Shown one piece after another: positions 47,307 through 55,122 of a stretch of DNA of 64,000 nt (the stretch's first letter is position 1; each line of letters opens with the position of its first letter). The notes beneath the pieces are model-generated. The model saw nothing but the letters and a program-made list of their open reading frames with translations, had not been told where the DNA came from and ran no database searches. A program made the position numbers and the translations under genes. This DNA is from Botryosphaeria dothidea (taxonomy: Eukaryota; Ascomycota; Dothideomycetes; Botryosphaeriales; Botryosphaeriaceae): positions 3,410,001 to 3,474,000 of the forward strand of contig WWBZ02000001.1 of the NCBI GenBank assembly GCA_011503125.2, given 5' to 3'.

Positions 47307-47735
47307 ATGGCGGACCGTACGACGTTTCTCACCTTTCCCAAGGTGATTCTTGGGCCGGCCAACGTCTGCGATTTCTGCAAAAACACCCTTGCCTGCTACA
47401 AAAATCCTTCTGATCCTACATTCAGACTTCCCTGCGGATGCATTATCGACCTCTCATGCATTACCTCTGCGTTCAAGATGCAGCACTCCATTGCGGTCTT
47501 CTTCACTTGCCCGTCGTGCTTGGTTGACCTCGAAGGCCCTCGCACTCAGACCCTGTATCCTCCAGACGGTGACCTGTTCCGCGTAGAGTCCATTGGCGAG
47601 AACATGCAGGTTTCCACCTTCCACGATGAAGACACTGAGAGGATTACTGGACACCTCGTGTACAGGCAGCATTATGATTCCAATGCCAGTACGCTTACTG
47701 TTATGATCAATCTGGTGCCGGAGAACGACATTTGA
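47307..47735 (+). CDS. small RING-like zinc-binding protein
   Basis: Single exon of 142 residues, the only plus-strand gene inside the array. The ATG is in a good context (ACCATCATGG). Residues 21-71 show CDFCKNTL, LPCGCIIDLSCI and CPSCL, a cysteine pattern C-x2-C-x18-C-x-C-x5-C-x16-C-x2-C. It matches the outline of a RING finger, but the usual His after the CG is Cys and the usual His/Cys before the last pair is Asp (IIDLSC). The remaining 70 residues (DGDLFRVESIGENMQVSTFH, YDSNASTLTVMINLVPENDI) look like beta strands without known family. RING proteins are typically ubiquitin ligases; whether this variant is active is unknown. It is unrelated in sequence to the array genes. Confidence 0.75.
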   Translation: MADRTTFLTFPKVILGPANVCDFCKNTLACYKNPSDPTFRLPCGCIIDLSCITSAFKMQHSIAVFFTCPSCLVDLEGPRTQTLYPPDGDLFRVESIGENMQVSTFHDEDTERITGHLVYRQHYDSNASTLTVMINLVPENDI

Positions 47736-48181
47736 GTTGTCTGCGCTGATGGATTAAGGGTTCTCATGGAAGAGATTATATTTTAGTTGAGCATTTTCTA
47801 TCTGGATTCATTCTTGATAAAACTTATTTTCACTTCATGACATGCTTGAAAAATCCCGTCACTGTGGCTCGCAATCGGGCTCACATTCATCTGCGGGGTT
47901 ATGTGCAATTTTTGATGTGATTTCATTGTGAATATAGACCCGATTGCAGCTAACTTTAATGAATTGTCTTCACATTTCGTGAAGCCCAAAACGCTACAAA
48001 TCTTCAAGTCCTTTCTATCAATAGAAACAACACTTCCCAGACCTCTTCCTCTAACCTGGCCTTCCTTCTCTTTCCTTTTTTTAGTTTAATTTTCAGTTTT
48101 TATATCCCCGGAAACCAAAGACCCGTTGCTTTGCTCCGCCTCTACTTGGCCCTGATGGTTACTCTGTGCCTGCTCCGCAGC
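47736..48181. other. convergent spacer between RING-like gene and B5
   Basis: 446 bp between stop codons; nothing recognised. Confidence 0.45.
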
Positions 48182-50046
48182 CTACTTTGCTTTCTGAGCG
48201 TCAGACAAAGCCCGAACCTTTGCCTTGAAGCTTTCCCGACATGCTTTGCAGCGATCAGGGTCAGCAGCTTTCTCCTTCTCCAGTCGACTCTGCTCTTCCT
48301 CCCTCTTCTCCTTCTTGATCTCGATCTCGGCTTCCAGCTCCCGGGCGAACATCCGATACGACTCGAAAAAGGCCATGTCTTCGATGACATACCTGTTCTT
48401 GAGGCCCGTCTTGTCGTTGTACCTGAGTAGGTCATCAATCGAACACTGGAACTCAAGGTAAAAGTTGACGTAGGAAGACTTGTTCTCCGGTAGCTTGCCC
48501 CCTTTGAACTTGAGCACGGGAGTGTCCAGGTGCGGGCCGACCGCGCTCTCGCTGTCTGCGAGCAGGTACAGGCGCATGCGGTCCTCCCTCTCCTAGTCCT
48601 CCTAGGCGGTGTTGCTCTTCTTCTCCATGCTGCGTCCCTGGAAGGTGGTTGCGGACGTGCACCAGATGGTGCGCGTGTTGATCCATCCCCGGACGATCGC
48701 TGGGTGGTCGCCCCACCACTCGCCGTTCGGAGGGACGTAGACCAGCAGGCCAACTTCCAGGTCCTTGCGCGTCAGGTGGTATTCCTGCCGGAAGGAGGCG
48801 CTGCTTCGCGGCCACTTTGGCGCTGGTCTGGACCTGGATGGAGATGTCTGGCCGGGGGAACCGGGCGGAGGCAAAGACTTGGCTGTCGTCGGAGAGCCGC
48901 CGGCCAGAGAGAGGCTGCCCGCTTTCTGCCGGGCAGTCGAAGTTGCGGTCACTGTGGAAGGGCTCCCATTGCTCATGGAGAGGCGGGCAGTCGTGGCTTG
49001 GCGACTTGGTGTCGGCGGCGGCGAATCGGTTTCGGCGGCGCGCTGTTCCCTCGATGGAGTCTGGCTGTCGGAGCCAGTTGTTGTCTCAGGCCTGCAAGTC
49101 TGCAGCGGCATGGTTGGCAGTGTATACGTGGCGGAAGTGGGTGCTGGGCTCCTTTTGGGAGTGCTGGGCATAGCGCTTCTGCCCGGTGACTTCTGACCAG
49201 CGGAACCCGGCTGCGGACCAGGCTCGTGGCAGCGCAAAGCGAGCAGCGGCCTTCGGCGAAGCGGTCTTTTCCGGTTTCTGGTTGGCACTGCGCATTGCTG
49301 CAGGCTCGGTTGGTGTGCCGGCGGGAGGAGATCGACCGGGAGAGGGTTCAAGGCTCGGAGGCGCGCGGATTGGGAGGGCCCGGTTCGTACGAGGTGTTGT
49401 GGGCTTCTCGAAGACACCGTATGAGCAGGGTTGACAGCCACTCGGATTGCAAGCATAGTAGCCGTATTGTGTGAAGTACTCCTGCATTGTTGGCACCCCT
49501 GGACCCTGGAATGTCCGGTTGGTGTAGTATGGGACAGGAGCTACGCTATCAACGCCGAGATGGTACGTATGGAAACCAGGACCGAGACCGATGGATGGAT
49601 ACAGAGGATTGTTCACATCCAGTATGTCAGAGGTATCATACTCGTGCTGAAGCTGGCCACCGATAGAATGCCGCGGTCCCGAGTGCATGTTCGGTGTCGG
49701 CAGCATTGCGGCGGAAGCGCCTTGTTCATCGTGGTGGTAGGTCGACTTGCGGCGCGGTCCCTTGGGAGGGTTGAAACTCTTCGGCTCCATGATGCTCTCG
49801 TGGTGACCTTCTTGACAATCCCGTAAGCAATGCCCGAAGAAGGGAGACTCTGCAATCTTGCCGATTTCGAGGAAGTAGCAGAAGACAGAAGGCGATGGAT
49901 GAGCAGAGCATCCAAATGAGTTAAGCTCAGTAGGCACTTGCAAGCAGTGGTGGGTCGGGATCGGAAGCAGCGATGTCGACGGTGGAGTCGGGCTTGTGTT
50001 TGGAGGAGTCGACAGGGCGAGCGTCGGCGGCGAGTGAAGCAGCCAT
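48182..50046 (-). pseudogene. array gene B5: HPAIV-domain gene with a frameshift and two in-frame TAGs
   Basis: N-terminal coding sequence runs from a possible first exon at 50046 (MAASLAADARPVDSSKH) or the internal MEPKSFNPPKGPRRKSTYHH near 49789. The frame changes near 49210-49240 without a plausible intron. The domain then reads LTRKDLEVGLLVYVPPNGEW, WGDHPAIVRGWINTRTIWCT and ATTFQGRSMEKKSNTA. It meets TAG at 48604-48602 and again at 48595-48593 (two codons between), then continues in the same frame as EREDRMRLYLLADSESAVGP, HLDTPVLKFKGGKLPENKSS and YVNFYLEFQCSIDDLLRYND. The tail is a charged helix (IKKEKREEEQSRLEKEK). The two stops fall in a variable loop before the YLL strand. Three lesions favour a pseudogene; sequence error or recoding is not excluded. 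Confidence 0.72.
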
Positions 50047-50971
50047 ATTTATAAACACACACACTTGCCATTCTGAGGAGTGAATGAGGATGCACGCAGC
50101 AGTTGCCTGCGTCTCGACATAGTGGTGAACATCAGGAACGATAGGGACAGGAGCACAGCAAGCACAGCACATCGTTCTCGACGTAACATTCCTAGACAAA
50201 GATATAACAAAACCCCTTTTACAGCCGCTACTTGAGAGACAAGTAATTGAACCAGAATCCACCAATGACGAAGAAGTCTTGAAGTGACCAAGACTTGGTC
50301 TACAGCATCGACAACTATAAGAAGTTCAATCAGCGGGAATGCCTGGTAAAAATTCGAAAATAAAAAAGGTATAGTTTAGTATAGAATGTGGGATATTGCT
50401 ACTACAATTCGTTATAGAGCATCGAAACTTTATGGCAGCAACTTTTGGGGTCTGTTTTTCTGTGCCATGTTGTTCCCGTGTCCGTAGCGCACTCTCATCC
50501 TCCGCTTTTCTGCTTGGTTCGTAACCGGAGGCGCGGCAGCATAGTCTATGCATCAGCCTGAGCCTGCGATCAACCAATCAATCCTATCTTTGGCCAGAGA
50601 ATGTATCCGTGGAACTTGCGCTGAGCTCCATCTGCAGACTGGAGACGAAGGATAGTGTTGTCGCTGTTCGTTTTGGCGGGTAATTGCATCGTCTACAAAC
50701 AATGTCAGTGCCAATGAGTAAGACTGCCCTAAAGGGGTCTTACTGCCGAAGGCTACGGTCTTTAGAAAGCATGGATAAGATTTCCCTTCAGCAGCTTCTT
50801 GTGCAGACATCGCAGGATGCCGCCAAATTATAATGCAATGGTAGTACATACAAGCGCACGAGGAGATCAATCAAAAGGTGCGAGCGGCGCATGTTTGTAA
50901 AGATTTTCGATCAAGTTTTATTAAAGAGCTATTCATAGGCGCATATCTGGAAGTGTCTCCCAGGTGCTTGC
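50047..50971. other. spacer between B5 and B6, with a weak small-gene candidate
   Basis: Minus strand near 50811-50560: ATG (MSAQEAAEGKSYPCFLKTV), then a well-formed 51-nt intron (GTAAGA ... CTGACA ... TTTGTAG) at about 50693-50743. The downstream exon has two candidate frames, one of which (RLQSADGAQRKFHGYILWPK) looks more protein-like but does not match the exon-1 phase. Not resolved, so not annotated as a gene. Confidence 0.3.
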
Positions 50972-51265
50972 CTAGTCCTCCTGATGTATGCGACCCCCAA
51001 AACCCTCCGTGCAGCTTTGTGCTTCACGCGCACTTCTTAGCTCGAGGGTCTCCGCTGCGTCCACACTGGTGTCCGCATTGTCCCTTCCAGCCGTGGCCGC
51101 CTGCTGCGCGCACAGCCTGTAATGAGCCTTGGTCTGGACGACTTCCGCAATCTCCGCCATCTTCGCCTCCGTAGCCTGCGTCTTCGAGAATGGTACGTCG
51201 TCCAATGCCATCTCGTATTTTCTCTTCGCAAGGTTCATGTACATGCGAGGAAGATACTGCTCGAT
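50972..51265 (-). other. in-frame continuation of B6 beyond the TAA
   Basis: After the TAA the same frame is open for 97 codons: IEQYLPRMYMNLAKRKYEMA, then a Lys/Glu/Ala-rich, helix-like stretch with KTQATEAKMAEIAEVVQTKA. The YxxY helix plus charged tail is what B3, B5, B7 and B8 have at this place, so this is very probably ancestral coding sequence. A GTATGC...CAG intron spanning the stop is possible but would delete residues conserved with B5. Confidence 0.7.
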
Positions 51266-52760
51266 TTAGGCATGGACGATGCTCTTGCTGCGATCATCCA
51301 GGACGAACTTTCGGTTGAGGTCCACACCATCAGCATACTTGCGGAGTTGAGAAGCCTTCAATTTCCGTCGGTACTGGAACCACACGTATGTAGGCTTCTT
51401 CATCCGATGACCGTCCTTGAAATGGAGCAGCGGCAGGCCCAGATGCGGCGTGGGACCATCCTCCCGATCCTCGATCAGCAGGTAGTCACGCAGATGTATG
51501 TCCAGCTGGCGGTCCAACCGGATGTTCGCGAACTTGACGTAGATATCGTGGCTGCTGGAGAATCCAGTGCAGGGGAGCAGGTAGATGTCGTCCTCGCTTT
51601 CCCAGTCGAATATCAGACCGGGATGGCTGCCTGTCCATTCGCCTGTCGGGATCATGTGTGCGATCTGGCCGTCCTCGATCTCGTCGAGGTTGAACTTGAA
51701 TTTATCCCAGGACTTCTTTCGCTTAGTGTCGATCCAGGGTTGTGGCGGACTTTGCATCGACTGAGTCTTGGATGTTTTCGAGCGATGGGGAGCTTGAGGA
51801 CGAGATGGCTTCTGCTTCGGACGCCGTATGTCGTGTGCGTGTCTCCTAGATGCGGCAGGAGATTGCGGCTGCGGCTGCGGCTTGGCAGACGCCGATTGTT
51901 GTCTCGACTCTGAAAATCCCGAAGTGCCTTGGCAAGACCCATACTTGTTGTGTCCAGCTGAGTACTTGACGTCTGCCGATGGGTAGCTGTGAGACATCCT
52001 TCTCTGCGCGCTGAAAGAGGCCGTGGATGACACCTTCGGGACAACAGCGCATCCGTCATATGGACCTCGCGACGACTGATGGATACCCTGTTGGAAAGGC
52101 GTCTGATTCCTTATCGTCTGGGGCGCTATATACGCATTATCAGAGGAGAGGCTGTGCTGAACCGATGGCTGTATGTGCTGAACAGGTGCAAACCCGTGAC
52201 TTGGGATTCTCCTTTGAAAGTTGTACTGGTTCAGCATGTTTCCCGCCGGGTGTGTCTGGTATGGGTGCTGTATTGGAATACAGTACCTAGGAATCATCGC
52301 GGAGGGATATGGAGTGGTGGATTGCCACGACGGTGTTGAAGCCGATGTAATAATCCGCGTAAAAATTCCGCCGCTGCATGGCCCCCTCGATAGGGGGTTG
52401 TTCTTGTGAAGGCCGCAGGGCATCCATCCAGCTGCAGCAGAGAATGCATGAGGCACAGGAGCTGGCTGCATTTGCGGCGGCATCACTGGTCCATTTCCAC
52501 GCCAGCCATTGACACCGCTGGTTTGACCGTTGCAGAACGTGTTCTGCACGTGGTGCGCTTGTGCGTGAGGTGGCGGGTTGAATGGCACAGCGGCGTTGAG
52601 CGGGGGGATTGTGCGCTGCTCGTGGAACCCCGGCTGGCTAAGCGCAGGATTGCTTGGACCCGTCGTGTAGAAGCTACCGTGCGTCTGCCCCATGTTGTCT
52701 GAAAACATTGTCAGTGTCATGAATGCCCAGATCTTGAGTCTCCTTACGGTTGCGGGCCAT
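51266..52760 (-). CDS. array gene B6: HPGLI-domain protein ending early at TAA
   Basis: Exons 52748-52760 (13 nt, MARN) and 51266-52698; donor GTAAGG, acceptor TTTCAG with ACTGAC branch-like site; 481 residues to the TAA. The N-terminal 330 residues are Gln/Pro/Ser/His-rich. The domain has LDEIEDGQIAHMIPTGEWTG, SHPGLIFDWESEDDIYLLPC, GFSSSHDIYVKFANIRLDRQ, DYLLIEDREDGPTPHLGLPL, FKDGHRMKKPTYVWFQYRRK and LRKYADGVDLNRKFVLDDRS. The frame stops at TAA 51268-51266 before the final helix, and a coding-like extension follows in the same frame. Confidence 0.8.
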
Positions 52761-53547
52761 CTGAGATGAGTAAGAGCTGGAGAATTGCGGCGTCATCTTC
52801 GTTCAGAGCTGAACAAAGTCGGGAAAGGCTCAAGGTGATACGATTGGAATACGAATGGTGGAGTGGAGCAGTTGGAGGGCGCGAGCGGCGATGGAAGTCA
52901 GTGGAGTGGTCTCGCTTTCGCGGCGACGGAGCGGCTGTAGAGCCCCTGTCTCCATGCCGACGAGTGAAAGCTAGTTGATCCGGCCACCGAATTGCCGCCT
53001 CAAATTCATGGTGAGTATAGTTTTGACTGCCCTTGGTCCGCTGGCGGAGCGGTCTGTCCTCCAGGCGCCGGGATTTCGAGTGGGTTGCACTGCACACGCG
53101 CAGCGCGGCGGGAAGTCCCCCACTTCCAATGCATTGCTTCTATTCCATTCCCCAAACTAGCCTCTTCTCAAGCACTGCGCAAAGCCATGCGAGACACCCG
53201 CATTTGAAGCGCTGTGGTCGTGTGGTCGGCCGAGAGCAGGCACCTCGTGGCTCCAGTGTCTTATCAGATACCGGAGGGATCTAAAAATGAATATCATCGA
53301 TCGGAATCATATAGTAAATGAACGAACAATATTTTACAAGGCATTTTGCAGCATGAGAAACTTTCGTGTGGAAGTTTAATGAGAAGGGAAGACTAAATTC
53401 TGATTCAAGATAACCAATGTGATGTATTCAATCAGGACGCTGTGATGTGAGCCCAAGGTAAAGGCCGCTCAGAGTCTCACTGGCTTTCACAGACCAAGTG
53501 CCCGCATTAATGTGGTCGGTATACCATGCCGAAGGCTTCTGCGAACC
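52761..53547. other. spacer between B6 and B7
   Basis: 787 bp, no gene recognised. Confidence 0.45.
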
Positions 53548-54480
53548 TCACGCCCCGTAGTAGCGATGGGCAGACGACGACAGGTTCGTCTGCGGATGCT
53601 GTGCACCCTGCTCCGACAGCATCGCCTGCTGCCGTGCCTCTTCCGCCCTCCTCTTCTTCTCCGCCTGCATCGTGGTGTACCAACGGAAGTACGCCTCTGC
53701 GGCATCCATGCTCGCAGCAGTAATGTGGTAGTTTCCGGACTTCTTCCCGTGCGACCAGCGCGCCAAACCCTCCTTCTTCACCGTAGCGCTCCCCGCGACC
53801 ATACTGACGTAGGTCGTCTTTGACAACTTCTCTCCATTCTCCAGCTGCAGAACTGGCAATCCGTAGTGAGGCTCAGTCTCGCCGTCGTCAATCAAAAGGT
53901 AGTCATGGCAGTGTTCGCGGTGCTTTGCCGGCTTGCGAATGCCTTCGAACTTGCGTCAGATGGTGCCGCCACTCTCCGAGAAACTGGTGCCGGTGAAGAC
54001 GGAGATGTTGCCCTCACCGTCGATGTCGCGGATGATTGCGGGGTGGCCGCCGTGCCACGTGCCGTTTCGTTTGAGGTACGTGAGGAGGCCGCGGCGCAGG
54101 TCGGCGGAGCGGAGCTGCCACATCTCCCAGGAACGGGGCTTTCCTGGCTTCACCCAGGCTGAGGGAGGCGGTCGGCTGGTGGAAGCGATGTTTATTGTTC
54201 TTTGCACACCTTGCTGAGACAATGGAAGAGAAGCTTTATGTTCGCCCGCGGCGCCATTGTTCTCCGAGCTACTGACCGGGTCAGACAAAGGTTGGAATTG
54301 TAACGCGGAAACAATCGGCCGGCCTGGTACGAACTCGGGCGCGTCTGCCCGCAGGCTGCTGGAGTGCCGCACAGGCATCGGATGGTGAGCAGAAGGTCGG
54401 TGAGAACTTTCAGGCATGGTATCCAGACGGGGAGGCGGCTGAGGACTTGCGGGAGGGAAAGCTGCCTCAACTTGGCCAGA
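53548..54480 (-). pseudogene. array gene B7: PAM2-like motif plus HPAII domain, in-frame TGA
   Basis: Coding frame from about 54480 (SGQVEAAFPPASPQPPPR) through MPESSHRPSAHHPMP at 54417. A possible short first exon is MTRRKTFTP at 54707-54733 followed by a GTAAGC donor, but the joining phase does not fit simply. Near the N-terminus is SSLRADAPEFVPGRP, very like the PAM2 consensus (L-N-x-x-A-x-E-F-x-P) that binds the MLLE domain of poly(A)-binding protein. Domain: SADLRRGLLTYLKRNGTWHG, GHPAIIRDIDGEGNISVFTG, TSFSESGGTI, then TGA at 53958-53956, then in frame RKFEGIRKPAKHREHCHDYL, LIDDGETEPHYGLPVLQLEN, SKTTYVSMVAG and the helix SMDAAEAYFRWYTTMQAEKK. Everything except the TGA looks intact. Confidence 0.75.
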
Positions 54481-55122
54481 TTGAGATTATAGATAGTAGC
54501 TCGTTCGCTGTCGGTGAGGATGCGCCTGCTGGTGACACTCCTGTAGAGGTATCGATGATTCTGTACGAAAGCGACCATTCACGTGTAAAGGTTCTCCAGA
54601 GCCTGTCTCACTAGAAAGGTCTTGAAAAGAATTTGAAAGTGAAGGGTCTGTTTTGGGAGACTTTGAACCATGTATGAAATCAAAAGGACCGGCGGATTAC
54701 GCTTACAGGCGTAAACGTCTTCCTACGAGTCATGATGTTTGGCTCCATCCTGCTCTTGAGCGTTGAACAAGCACTGTCATGTGTAGCAGACAGATAGTTG
54801 ATATTAATGGTTTTGAGGAACCGTTTGTAGTAGACTGAGTTCGTCAATGAGGAGTACGAAACTTGAGACTTTAAGTAAGAATGCTCAATCCCAACTAGTG
54901 TTTGCTCAAACAGAGCCACTATCAATGATCATATCACGGGAGACCGCAACAACCGTGGATACACTTGTCCAAAGTCTTTTGGGAGTAAATAAATCTTCAA
55001 ACTATCAATCACAAGAAGTTTTCCATTTCCATCCATACAACGCAGGTATTGCCTATTGTTATGCGCCGTTGAAGCATTCATCTTTGTTTGTTCCCCTTTG
55101 TACCCCCTCAAACAATCCAGAA
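54481..55122. other. spacer between B7 and B8
   Basis: 642 bp; includes the possible B7 first exon at 54707-54733 (minus strand, followed by GTAAGC). Nothing else. Confidence 0.4.

Noticed and set aside
51260..51345. Intron (GTATGC to GAGCAG) that would remove the B6 TAA
   Set aside because: It would delete KYADGVDLNRKFVLDD, which aligns with RYNDKTGLKNRYVIED of B5; coding is more likely.
26403..53958. A-to-I mRNA editing as a common explanation for all in-frame stops
   Set aside because: Editing of this type prefers U before the A; the TGA stops in A2 and B7 and the TAA in B6 do not fit well. Kept only as a possibility for B5.
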